A stretch of DNA of 64,000 bases from Hippasteria phrygiana (taxonomy: Eukaryota; Echinodermata; Asteroidea; Valvatida; Goniasteridae), in assembly GCA_037893225.1 (NCBI GenBank), contig JAZGUH010000448.1, forward strand, positions 1 to 64,000, given 5' to 3'. Position 1 is the first letter of the stretch; the number at the start of each line of letters is the position of its first letter. Under the pieces are notes generated by a model, which worked only from the letters and a program-made list of their open reading frames with translations, did not search any database and was not told the DNA's origin. A program made the translations under genes and the position numbers. Below, piece by piece: positions 26,601 through 39,600 of this stretch.

Positions 26601-28045
26601 GGATAGCTTAGATCTGGCGCTACATGTTGCAATTATCGGCGGCTTCTTAGAGTTAACACTTGTGGAGAAAATTCAAACCTCGCAATGTTTATTTTCTTCC
26701 TGGCCACCATCTGTGTGCAGATTACCTCCTATTTATTGCTCCATGCCTGTCAAAATCCCTGGGGTATGGACTTGCTTTACTCATTCATAATTGCATGAAA
26801 TATCAACCAAATTCAGTAATTTTGACATGTATGGATAGCTTAGATCTGGCGCTACATGTTGCAATTATCGGCGGCTTCTTAGAGTTAAAACTTGTGGAGA
26901 AAATTCAAACCTCGCAATGTTTATTTTCTTTCCGGCCAACATCTGTGTGCATATTACCTTCTATTTATTGCTCCATGCCTGTCAAATTCCCTAGGGTATG
27001 ACTTGCTTTACTCATTCATAATTGCATGAAATATCAACCAAATTCAGTAATGTTGACATGTATGGATAGCTTAGATCTGGCGCTACATGTTGCAATTATC
27101 GGCGGCTTCTTAGAGTTAACACTTGTGGAGAAAATTCAAACCTCGCAATGTTTATTTTCTTCCTGGCCACCATCTGTGTGCAGATTACCTCCTATTTATT
27201 GCTCCATGCCTGTCAAAATCCCTGGGGTATGGACTTGCTTTACTCATTCATAATTGCATGAAATATCAACCAAATTCAGTAATTTTGACATGTATGGATA
27301 GCTTAGATCTGGCGCTACATGTTGCAATTATCGGCGGCTTCTTAGAGTTAAAACTTGTGGAGAAAATTCAAACCTCGCAATGTTTATTTTCTTTCCGGCC
27401 AACATCTGTGTACATGTTACCGTCTATTTATTGCTCCATGCATGTCAAATTCCATGGGGTATGGACTTGCTTTACTCATTCATAATTGCATGAAATATCA
27501 ACCAAATTCAGTAATTTTGACATGTATGGATAGCTTAGATCTGGCGCTACATGTTGCAATTATCGGCGGCTTACTTAGAGTTAACACTTGTGGAGAAAAT
27601 TCAAACCTCGCAATGTTTATTTTCTTCCCGGCCACCATCTGTGTGCAGATTACCTTCTATTTATTGCTCCATGTCTGTGAAATTCCCTGGGGTATGGACT
27701 TGCTTTACTCATTCATAATTGCATGAAATATCAACCAAATTCAGTAATTTTGACATGTATGGATAGCTTAGATCTGGCGCTACATGTTGCAATTATCGGC
27801 GGCTTCTTAGAGTTAAAACTTGTGGAGAAAATTCAAACCTCGCAATGTTTATTTTCTTTCCGGCCAACATCTGTGTGCATATTACCTTCTATTTATTGCT
27901 CCATGCCTGTCAAATTCCCTAGGGTATGACTTGCTTTACTCATTCATAATTGCATGAAATATCAACCAAATTCAGTAATTTTGACATGTATGGATAGCTT
28001 AGATCTGGCGCTACATGTTGCAATTATCGGCGGCTTCTTAGAGTT
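20628..28045 (+). repeat. Four consecutive 8-mer HOR blocks, 1,854-1,855 bp
   Basis: Blocks start at 20,628, 22,482, 24,337 and 26,191. Three are A-B-A-D-A-B-C-D; the second has B in place of the first D. This is the most regular stretch of region 1. The last block carries a one-base insertion (ggcttacttag) in its second B unit, near 27,573. Private changes are a-to-t at 22,357 and c-to-a at 25,232. Confidence 0.93.
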
Positions 28046-30827
28046 AACACTTGTGGAGAAAATTCAAACCTCGCAATGTTTATTTTCTTCCTGGCCACCA
28101 TCTGTGTGCAGATTACCTCCTATTTATTGCTCCATGCCTGTCAAAATCCCTGGGGTATGGACTTGCTTTACTCATTCATAATTGCATGAAATATCAACCA
28201 AATTCAGTAATTTTGACATGTATGGATAGCTTAGATCTGGCGCTACATGTTGCAATTATCGGCGGCTTCTTAGAGTTAACACTTGTGGAGAAAATTCAAA
28301 CCTCGCAATGTTTATTTTCTTCCCGGCCACCATCTGTGTGCAGATTACCTTTTATTTATTGCTCCATGCCTGTCAAAATCCCTGGGGTATGGACTTGCTT
28401 TACTCATTCATAATTGCATGAAATATCAACCAAATTCAGTAATTTTGACATGTATGGATAGCTTAGATCTGGCGCTACATGTTGCAATTATCGGCGGCTT
28501 CTTAGAGTTAAAACTTGTGGAGAAAATTCAAACCTCGCAATGTTTATTTTCTTTCCGGCCAACATCTGTGTGCATATTACCTTCTATTTATTGCTCCATG
28601 CCTGTCAAATTCCCTAGGGTATGACTTGCTTTACTCATTCATAATTGCATGAAATATCAACCAAATTCAGTAATGTTGACATGTATGGATAGCTTAGATC
28701 CGGCGCTACATGTTGCAATTATCGGCGGCTTCTTAGAGTTAACACTTGTGGAGAAAATTCAAACCTCGCAATGTTTATTTTCTTCCTGGCCACCATCTGT
28801 GTGCAGATTACCTCCTATTTATTGCTCCATGCCTGTCAAAATCCCTGGGGTATGGACTTGCTTTACTCATTCATAATTGCATGAAATATCAACCAAATTC
28901 AGTAATTTTGACATGTATGGATAGCTTAGATCTGGCGCTACATGTTGCAATTATCGGCGGCTTCTTAGAGTTAAAACTTGTGGAGAAAATTCAAACCTCG
29001 CAATGTTTATTTTCTTCCTGGCCACCATCTGTGTGCAGATTACCTCCTATTTATTGCTCCATGCCTGTCAAAATCCCTGGGGTATGGACTTGCTTTACTC
29101 ATTCATAATTGCATGAAATATCAACCAAATTCAGTAATTTTGACATGTATGGATAGCTTAGATCTGGCGCTACATGTTGCAATTATCGGCGGCTTCTTAG
29201 AGTTAAAACTTGTGGAGAAAATTCAAACCTCGCAATGTTTATTTTCTTTCCGGCCAACATCTGTGTACATGTTACCGTCTATTTATTGCTCCATGCATGT
29301 CAAATTCCATGGGGTATGGACTTGCTTTACTCATTCATAATTGCATGAAATATCAACCAAATTCAGTAATTTTGACATGTATGGATAGCTTAGATCTGGC
29401 GCTACATGTTGCAATTATCGGCGGCTTCTTAGAGTTAATACTTGTGGAGAAAATTCAAACCTCGCAATGTTTATTTTCTTCCTGGCCACCATCTGTGTGC
29501 AGATTACCTCCTATTTATTGCTCCATGCCTGTCAAAATCCCTGGGGTATGGACTTGCTTTACTCATTCATAATTGCATGAAATATCAACCAAATTCAGTA
29601 ATTTTGACATGTATGGATAGCTTAGATCTGGCGCTACATGTTGCAATTATCGGCGGCTTCTTAGAGTTAAAACTTGTGGAGAAAATTCAAACCTCGCAAT
29701 GTGTATTTTCTTTCCGGCCAACATCTGTGTGCATATTACCTTCTATTTATTGCTCCATGCCTGTCAAATTCCCCAGGGTATGACTTGCTTTACTCATTCA
29801 TAATTGCATGAAATATCAACCAAATTCAGTAATGTTGACATGTATGGATAGCTTAGATCTGGCGCTACATGTTGCAATTATCGGCGGCTTCTTAGAGTTA
29901 ACACTTGTGGAGAAAATTCAAACCTCGCAATGTTTATTTTCTTCCTGGCCACCATCTGTGTGCAGATTACCTCCTATTTATTGCTCCATGCCTGTCAAAA
30001 TCCCTGGGGTATGGACTTGCTTTACTCATTCATAATTGCATGAAATATCAACCAAATTCAGTAATTTTGACATGTATGGATAGCTTAGATCTGGCGCTAC
30101 ATGTTGCAATTATCGGCGGCTTCTTAGAGTTAAAACTTGTGGAGAAAATTCAAACCTCGCAATGTTTATTTTCTTTCCGGCCAACATCTGTGTACATGTT
30201 ACCGTCTATTTATTGCTCCATGCATGTCAAATTCCATGGGGTATGGACTTGCTTTACTCATTCATAATTGCATGAAATATCAACCAAATTCAGTAATTTT
30301 GACATGTATGGATAGCTTAGATCTGGCGCTACATGTTGCAATTATCGGCGGCTTACTTAGAGTTAACACTTGTGGAGAAAATTCAAACCTCGCAATGTTT
30401 ATTTTCTTCCCGGCCACCATCTGTGTGCAGATTACCTTCTATTTATTGCTCCATGTCTGTGAAATTCCCTGGGGTATGGACTTGCTTTACTCATTCATAA
30501 TTGCATGAAATATCAACCAAATTCAGTAATTTTGACATGTATGGATAGCTTAGATCTGGCGCTACATGTTGCAATTATCGGCGGCTTCTTAGAGTTAAAA
30601 CTTGTGGAGAAAATTCAAACCTCGCAATGTTTATTTTCTTTCCGGCCAACATCTGTGTGCATATTACCTTCTATTTATTGCTCCATGCCTGTCAAATTCC
30701 CTAGGGTATGACTTGCTTTACTCATTCATAATTGCATGAAATATCAACCAAATTCAGTAATTTTGACATGTATGGATAGCTTAGATCTGGCGCTACATGT
30801 TGCAATTATCGGCGGCTTCTTAGAGTT
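28046..30827 (+). repeat. 12-mer HOR block, 2,782 bp
   Basis: The order is A-E-D-A-A-B-A-D-A-B-C-D. The second of the two tandem A units (28,973) has a at position 3, so its first bases are of the B/D kind. The last B unit (30,132) carries the one-base insertion. It differs from the next block by two additional units and by which B form is used. Confidence 0.93.
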
Positions 30828-33145
30828 AACACTTGTGGAGAAAATTCAAACCTCGCAATGTTTATTTTCTTCCTGGCCACCATCTGTGTGCAGATTACCT
30901 CCTATTTATTGCTCCATGCCTGTCAAAATCCCTGGGGTATGGACTTGCTTTACTCATTCATAATTGCATGAAATATCAACCAAATTCAGTAATTTTGACA
31001 TGTATGGATAGCTTAGATCTGGCGCTACATGTTGCAATTATCGGCGGCTTCTTAGAGTTAACACTTGTGGAGAAAATTCAAACCTCGCAATGTTTATTTT
31101 CTTCCCGGCCACCATCTGTGTGCAGATTACCTTTTATTTATTGCTCCATGCCTGTCAAAATCCCTGGGGTATGGACTTGCTTTACTCATTCATAATTGCA
31201 TGAAATATCAACCAAATTCAGTAATTTTGACATGTATGGATAGCTTAGATCTGGCGCTACATGTTGCAATTATCGGCGGCTTCTTAGAGTTAAAACTTGT
31301 GGAGAAAATTCAAACCTCGCAATGTTTATTTTCTTTCCGGCCAACATCTGTGTGCATATTACCTTCTATTTATTGCTCCATGCCTGTCAAATTCCCTAGG
31401 GTATGACTTGCTTTACTCATTCATAATTGCATGAAATATCAACCAAATTCAGTAATGTTGACATGTATGGATAGCTTAGATCCGGCGCTACATGTTGCAA
31501 TTATCGGCGGCTTCTTAGAGTTAACACTTGTGGAGAAAATTCAAACCTCGCAATGTTTATTTTCTTCCTGGCCACCATCTGTGTGCAGATTACCTCCTAT
31601 TTATTGCTCCATGCCTGTCAAAATCCCTGGGGTATGGACTTGCTTTACTCATTCATAATTGCATGAAATATCAACCAAATTCAGTAATTTTGACATGTAT
31701 GGATAGCTTAGATCTGGCGCTACATGTTGCAATTATCGGCGGCTTCTTAGAGTTAAAACTTGTGGAGAAAATTCAAACCTCGCAATGTTTATTTTCTTTC
31801 CGGCCAACATCTGTGTACATGTTACCGTCTATTTATTGCTCCATGCATGTCAAATTCCCTGGGGTATGGACTTGCTTTACTCATTCATAATTGCATGAAA
31901 TATCAACCAAATTCAGTAATTTTGACATGTATGGATAGCTTAGATCTGGCGCTACATGTTGCAATTATCGGCGGCTTCTTAGAGTTAAAACTTGTGGAGA
32001 AAATTCAAACCTCGCAATGTTTATTTTCTTTCCGGCCAACATCTGTGTGCATATTACCTTCTATTTATTGCTCCATGCCTGTCAAATTCCCTAGGGTATG
32101 ACTTGCTTTACTCATTCATAATTGCATGAAATATCAACCAAATTCAGTAATGTTGACATGTATGGATAGCTTAGATCTGGCGCTACATGTTGCAATTATC
32201 GGCGGCTTCTTAGAGTTAACACTTGTGGAGAAAATTCAAACCTCGCAATGTTTATTTTCTTCCTGGCCACCATCTGTGTGCAGATTACCTCCTATTTATT
32301 GCTCCATGCCTGTCAAAATCCCTGGGGTATGGACTTGCTTTACTCATTCATAATTGCATGAAATATCAACCAAATTCAGTAATTTTGACATGTATGGATA
32401 GCTTAGATCTGGCGCTACATGTTGCAATTATCGGCGGCTTCTTAGAGTTAAAACTTGTGGAGAAAATTCAAACCTCGCAATGTTTATTTTCTTTCCGGCC
32501 AACATATGTGTACATGTTACCGTCTATTTATTGCTCCATGCATGTCAAATTCCATGGGGTATGGACTTGCTTTACTCATTCATAATTGCATGAAATATCA
32601 ACCAAATTCAGTAATTTTGACATGTATGGATAGCTTAGATCTGGCGCTACATGTTGCAATTATCGGCGGCTTACTTAGAGTTAACACTTGTGGAGAAAAT
32701 TCAAACCTCGCAATGTTTATTTTCTTCCCGGCCACCATCTGTGTGCAGATTACCTTCTATTTATTGCTCCATGTCTGTGAAATTCCCTGGGGTATGGACT
32801 TGCTTTACTCATTCATAATTGCATGAAATATCAACCAAATTCAGTAATTTTGACATGTATGGATAGCTTAGATCTGGCGCTACATGTTGCAATTATCGGC
32901 GGCTTCTTAGAGTTAAAACTTGTGGAGAAAATTCAAACCTCGCAATGTTTATTTTCTTTCCGGCCAACATCTGTGTGCATATTACCTTCTATTTATTGCT
33001 CCATGCCTGTCAAATTCCCTAGGGTATGACTTGCTTTACTCATTCATAATTGCATGAAATATCAACCAAATTCAGTAATTTTGACATGTATGGATAGCTT
33101 AGATCTGGCGCTACATGTTGCAATTATCGGCGGCTTCTTAGAGTT
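30828..33145 (+). repeat. 10-mer HOR block, 2,318 bp
   Basis: The order is A-E-D-A-B2-D-A-B-C-D, with the one-base insertion in the last B (32,450-32,682). Its D unit at 31,292 ends in agatcc instead of agatct, as do those at 28,510 and 33,610. Confidence 0.94.
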
Positions 33146-35463
33146 AACACTTGTGGAGAAAATTCAAACCTCGCAATGTTTATTTTCTTCCTGGCCACCA
33201 TCTGTGTGCAGATTACCTCCTATTTATTGCTCCATGCCTGTCAAAATCCCTGGGGTATGGACTTGCTTTACTCATTCATAATTGCATGAAATATCAACCA
33301 AATTCAGTAATTTTGACATGTATGGATAGCTTAGATCTGGCGCTACATGTTGCAATTATCGGCGGCTTCTTAGAGTTAACACTTGTGGAGAAAATTCAAA
33401 CCTCGCAATGTTTATTTTCTTCCCGGCCACCATCTGTGTGCAGATTACCTTTTATTTATTGCTCCATGCCTGTCAAAATCCCTGGGGTATGGACTTGCTT
33501 TACTCATTCATAATTGCATGAAATATCAACCAAATTCAGTAATTTTGACATGTATGGATAGCTTAGATCTGGCGCTACATGTTGCAATTATCGGCGGCTT
33601 CTTAGAGTTAAAACTTGTGGAGAAAATTCAAACCTCGCAATGTTTATTTTCTTTCCGGCCAACATCTGTGTGCATATTACCTTCTATTTATTGCTCCATG
33701 CCTGTCAAATTCCCTAGGGTATGACTTGCTTTACTCATTCATAATTGCATGAAATATCAACCAAATTCAGTAATGTTGACATGTATGGATAGCTTAGATC
33801 CGGCGCTACATGTTGCAATTATCGGCGGCTTCTTAGAGTTAACACTTGTGGAGAAAATTCAAACCTCGCAATGTTTATTTTCTTCCTGGCCACCATCTGT
33901 GTGCAGATTACCTCCTATTTATTGCTCCATGCCTGTCAAAATCCCTGGGGTATGGACTTGCTTTACTCATTCATAATTGCATGAAATATCAACCAAATTC
34001 AGTAATTTTGACATGTATGGATAGCTTAGATCTGGCGCTACATGTTGCAATTATCGGCGGCTTCTTAGAGTTAAAACTTGTGGAGAAAATTCAAACCTCG
34101 CAATGTTTATTTTCTTTCCGGCCAACATCTGTGTACATGTTACCGTCTATTTATTGCTCCATGCATGTCAAATTCCCTGGGGTATGGACTTGCTTTACTC
34201 ATTCATAATTGCATGAAATATCAACCAAATTCAGTAATTTTGACATGTATGGATAGCTTAGATCTGGCGCTACATGTTGCAATTATCGGCGGCTTCTTAG
34301 AGTTAAAACTTGTGGAGAAAATTCAAACCTCGCAATGTTTATTTTCTTTCCGGCCAACATCTGTGTGCATATTACCTTCTATTTATTGCTCCATGCCTGT
34401 CAAATTCCCTAGGGTATGACTTGCTTTACTCATTCATAATTGCATGAAATATCAACCAAATTCAGTAATGTTGACATGTATGGATAGCTTAGATCTGGCG
34501 CTACATGTTGCAATTATCGGCGGCTTCTTAGAGTTAACACTTGTGGAGAAAATTCAAACCTCGCAATGTTTATTTTCTTCCTGGCCACCATCTGTGTGCA
34601 GATTACCTCCTATTTATTGCTCCATGCCTGTCAAAATCCCTGGGGTATGGACTTGCTTTACTCATTCATAATTGCATGAAATATCAACCAAATTCAGTAA
34701 TTTTGACATGTATGGATAGCTTAGATCTGGCGCTACATGTTGCAATTATCGGCGGCTTCTTAGAGTTAAAACTTGTTCAGAAAATTCAAACCTCGCAATG
34801 TTTATTTTCTTTCCGGCCAACATATGTGTACATGTTACCGTCTATTTATTGCTCCATGCATGTCAAATTCCATGGGGTATGGACTTGCTTTACTCATTCA
34901 TAATTGCATGAAATATCAACCAAATTCAGTAATTTTGACATGTATGGATAGCTTAGATCTGGCGCTACATGTTGCAATTATCGGCGGCTTCTTAGAGTTA
35001 ACACTTGTGGAGAAAATTCAAACCTCGCAATGTTTATTTTCTTCCTGGCCACCATCTGTGTGCAGATTACCTCCTATTTATTGCTCCATGCCTGTCAAAA
35101 TCCCTGGGGTATGGACTTGCTTTACTCATTCATAATTGCATGAAATATCAACCAAATTCAGTAATTTTGACATGTATGGATAGCTTAGATCTGGCGCTAC
35201 ATGTTGCAATTATCGGCGGCTTCTTAGAGTTAAAACTTGTGGAGAAAATTCAAACCTCGCAATGTTTATTTTCTTTCCGGCCAACATCTGTGTACATGTT
35301 ACCGTCTATTTATTGCTCCATGCATGTCAAATTCCATGGGGTATGGACTTGCTTTACTCATTCATAATTGCATGAAATATTAACCAAATTCAGTAATGTT
35401 GACATGTATGGATAGCTTAGATCTGGCGCTACATGTTGCAATTATCGGCGGCTTCTTAGAGTT
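33146..35463 (+). repeat. Last block of region 1, 10 monomers
   Basis: The order is A-E-D-A-B2-D-A-B-A-B. The first seven units repeat those of 30,828-32,449 at an offset of 2,318 bp. The B unit at 34,768 has two private changes (34,777-34,778) and shares the a in catatgtg with the B at 32,450. It lacks the insertion, however, and is followed by an extra A-B pair before C. Confidence 0.92.
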
Positions 35464-36153
35464 AACACTTGTGGAGAAAATTCAAACCTCGCAATGTTTA
35501 TTTTCTTCCCGGCCACCATCTGTGTGCAGATTACCTTCTATTTATTGCTCCATGTCTGTGAAATTCCCTGGGGTATGGACTTGCTTTACTCATTCATAAT
35601 TGCATGAAATATCAACCAAATTCAGTAATTTTGACATGTATGGATAGCTTAGATCTGGCGCTACATGTTGCAATTATCGGCGGCTTCTTAGAGTTAAAAC
35701 TTGTGGAGAAAATTCAAACCTCGCAATGTTTATTTTCTTTCCGGCCAACATCTGTGTACATGTTACCGTCTATTTATTGCTCCATGCATGTCAAATTCCC
35801 TGGGGTATGGACTTGCTTTACTCATTCATAATTGCATGAAATATCTACCAAATTCAGTAATTTTGACATGTATGGATAGCTTAGATCTGGCGCTACATGT
35901 TGCAATTATCGGCGGCTTCTTAGAGTTAAAACTTGTGGAGAAAATTCAAACCTCGCAATGTTTATTTTCTTTCTGGCCAACATCTGTGTGCACCTTCTAT
36001 TTATTGCTCCATGCCTGTCAAATTCCCTAGGGTATGACTTGCTTTACTCATTCATAATTGCATGAAATATCAACCAAATTCAGTAATTTTGACATGTATG
36101 GATAGCTTAGATCTGGCGCTACATGTTGCAATTATCGGCGGCTTCGTAGAGTT
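35464..36153 (+). repeat. Region 1/region 2 junction units C-B2-W
   Basis: A C unit (35,464) of the region 1 kind is followed not by D but by B2 with t151 (35,696) and then a 226-bp W unit (35,928), the shortest in the window, which lacks five bases of gtgcatatta. Just upstream, the B unit at 35,232 has an unusual 3' end (atattaacc and taatgttgac). No non-satellite sequence marks the boundary. Confidence 0.9.
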
Positions 36154-36385
36154 AACACTTGTGGAGAAAATTCAAACCTCGCAATGTTTATTTTCTTTCC
36201 GGCCAACATCTGTGTACATGTTACCGTCTATTTATTGCTCCATGCATGTCAAATTCCATGGGGTATGGACTTGCTTTACTCATTCATAATTGCATGAAAT
36301 ATCAACCAAATTCAGTAATTTTGACATGTATGGATAGCTTAGATCTGGCGCTACATGTTGCAATTATCGGCGGCTTCTTAGAGTT

Positions 36386-36617
36386 AAAACTTGTGGAGAA
36401 AATTCAAACCTCGCAATGTTTATTTTCTTTCTGGCCAACATCTGTGTACATGTTACCGTCTATTTATTGCTCCATGCATGTCAAATTCCCCGGGGTATGG
36501 ACTTGCTTTACTCATTCATAATTGCATGAAATATCAACCAAATTCAGTAATTTTGACATGTATGGATAGCTTAGATCTGGCGCTACATGTTGCAATTATC
36601 GGCGGCTTCTTAGAGTT
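36386..36617 (+). repeat. Type F monomer (example copy, 232 bp)
   Basis: It is a B2-like unit with t at position 47 (tttctggccaac, an MscI site). This F1 form has ttccccgggg at 101-110, an 8-bp palindrome containing a SmaI site; intact F1 copies lie at 36,386, 44,951, 45,878 and 50,045. It is normally followed by an F2 form (example 36,618) with g at position 150 (atatgaacc). F2 copies lie at 36,618, 39,626, 45,183, 46,110 and 50,277. F is confined to region 2. Confidence 0.93.
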
Positions 36618-39600
36618 AAAACTTGTGGAGAAAATTCAAACCTCGCAATGTTTATTTTCTTTCTGGCCAACATCTGTGTACATGTTACCGTCTATTTATT
36701 GCTCCATGCATGTCAAATTCCCTGGGGTATGGACTTGCTTTACTCATTCATAATTGCATGAAATATGAACCAAATTCAGTAATTTTGACATGTATGGATA
36801 GCTTAGATCTGGCGCTACATGTTGCAATTATCGGCGGCTTCTTAGAGTTAAAACTTGTGGAGAAAATTCAAACCTCGCAATGTTTATTTTCTTTCCGGCC
36901 AACATCTGTGTGCATATTACCTTCTATTTATTGCTCCATGCCTGTCAAATTCCCTAGGGTATGACTTGCTTTACTCATTCATAATTGCATGAAATATCAA
37001 CCAAATTCAGTAATTTTGACATGTATGGATAGCTTAGATCTGGCGCTACATGTTGCAATTATCGGCGGCTTCTTAGAGTTAAAACTTGTGGAGAAAATTC
37101 AAACCTCGCAATGTTTATTTTCTTTCCGGCCAACATCTGTGTACATGTTACCGTCTATTTATTGCTCCATGCATGTCAAATTCCCTGGGGTATGGACTTG
37201 CTTTACTCATTCATAATTGCATGAAATATCAACCAAATTCAGTAATTTTGACATGTATGGATAGCTTAGATCTGGCGCTACATGTTGCAATTATCGGCGG
37301 CTTCTTAGAGTTAACACTTGTGGAGAAAATTCAAACCTCGCAATGTTTATTTTCTTCCCGGCCACCATCTGTGTGCAGATTACCTTTTATTTATTGCTCC
37401 ATGCCTGTCAAATTCCCTAGGGTATGACTTGCTTTACTCATTCATAATTGCATGAAATATCAACCAAATTCAGTAATTTTGACATGTATGGATAGCTTAG
37501 ATCTGGCGCTACATGTTGCAATTATCGGCGGCTTCTTAGAGTTAAAACTTGTGGAGAAAATACAAACCTCGCAATGTTTATTTTCTTTCCGGCCAACATC
37601 TGTGTGCATATTACCTTCTATTTATTGCTCCATGCCTGTCAAATTCCCTAGGGTATGACTTGCTTTACTCATTCATAATTGCATGAAATATCAACCAAAT
37701 TCAGTAATTTTGACATGTATGGATAGCTTAGATCTGGCGCTACATGTTGCAATTATCGGCGGCTTCTTAGAGTTAACACTTGTGGAGAAAATTCAAACCT
37801 CGCAATGTTTATTTTCTTTCCGGCCAACATCTGTGTACATGTTACCGTCTATTTATTGCTCCATGCATGTCAAATTCCCTGGGGTATGGACTTGCTTTAC
37901 TCATTCATAATTGCATGAAATATCTACCAAATTCAGTAATTTTGACATGTATGGATAGCTTAGATCTGGCGCTACATGTTGCAATTATCGGCGGCTTCTT
38001 AGAGTTAAAACTTGAGGAGAAAATTCAAACCTCGCAATGTTTATTTTCTTTCTGGCCAACATCTGTGTGCATATTACCTTCTATTTATTGCTCCATGCCT
38101 GTCAAATTCCCTAGGGTATGACTTGCTTTACTCATTCATAATTGCATGAAATATCAACCAAATTCAGTAATTTGACATGTATGGATAGCTTAGATCTGGC
38201 GCTACATGTTGCAATTATCGGCGGCTTCGTAGAGTTAACACTTGTGGAGAAAATTCAAACCTCGCAATGTTTATTTTCTTTCCGGCCAACATCTGTGTAC
38301 ATGTTACCGTCTATTTATTGCTCCATGCATGTCAAATTCCCTGGGGTATGGACTTGCTTTACTCATTCATAATTGCATGAAATATCAACCAAATTCAGTA
38401 ATTTTGACATGTATGGATAGCTTAGATCTGGCGCTACATGTTGCAATTATCGGCGGCTTCTTAGAGTTAAAACTTGTGGAGAAAATTCAAACCTCGCAAT
38501 GTTTATTTTCTTTCCGGCCAACATCTGTGTGCATATTACCTTCTATTTATTGCTCCATGCCTGTCAAATTCCCTAGGGTATGACTTGCTTTACTCATTCA
38601 TAATTGCATGAAATATCAACCAAATTCAGTAATTTTGACATGTATGGATAGCTTAGATCTGGCGCTACATGTTGCAATTATCGGCGGCTTCTTAGAGTTA
38701 AAACTTGTGGAGAAAATTCAAACCTCGCAATGTTTATTTTCTTCCCGGCCACCATCTGTGTGCAGATTACCTTTTATTTATTGCTCCATGCCTGTCAAAT
38801 TCCCTAGGGTATGACTTGCTTTACTCATTCATAATTGCATGAAATATCAACCAAATTCAGTAATTTTGACATGTATGGATAGCTTAGATCTGGCGCTACA
38901 TGTTGCAATTATCGGCGGCTTCTTAGAGTTAAAACTTGTGGAGAAAATACAAACCTCGCAATGTTTATTTTCTTTCCGGCCAACATCTGTGTGCATATTA
39001 CCTTCTATTTATTGCTCCATGCCTGTCAAATTCCCTAGGGTATGACTTGCTTTACTCATTCATAATTGCATGAAATACCAACCAAATTCAGTAATTTTGA
39101 CATGTATGGATAGCTTAGATCTGGCGCTACATGTTGCAATTATCGGCGGCTTCTTAGAGTTAACACTTGTGGAGAAAATTCAAACCTCGCAATGTTTATT
39201 TTCTTTCCGGCCAACATCTGTGTACATGTTACCGTCTATTTATTGCTCCATGCATGTCAAATTCCATGGGGTATGGACTTGCTTTACTCATTCATAATTG
39301 CATGAAATATCAACCAAATTCAGTAATTTTGACATGTATGGATAGCTTAGATCTGGCGCTACATGTTGCAATTATCGGCGGCTTCTTAGAGTTAAAACTT
39401 GTCGTGAAAATTCAAACCTCGCAATGTTTATTTTCTTTCTGGCCAACATCTGTGTACATGTTACCGTCTATTTATTGCTCCATGCATGTCAAATTCCCCA
39501 GGGTATGGACTTGCTTTACTCATTCATAATTGCATGAAATATCAACCAAATTCAGTAATTTTGACATGTATGGATAGCTTAGATCTGGCGCTACATGTTG

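Noticed and set aside
27350..34767. Assembly artefact as explanation for the near-identical HOR copies
   Set aside because: Copies carry their own private changes and different unit counts (12 versus 10), which a simple false duplication would not give. It is not excluded, since read depth cannot be seen here.
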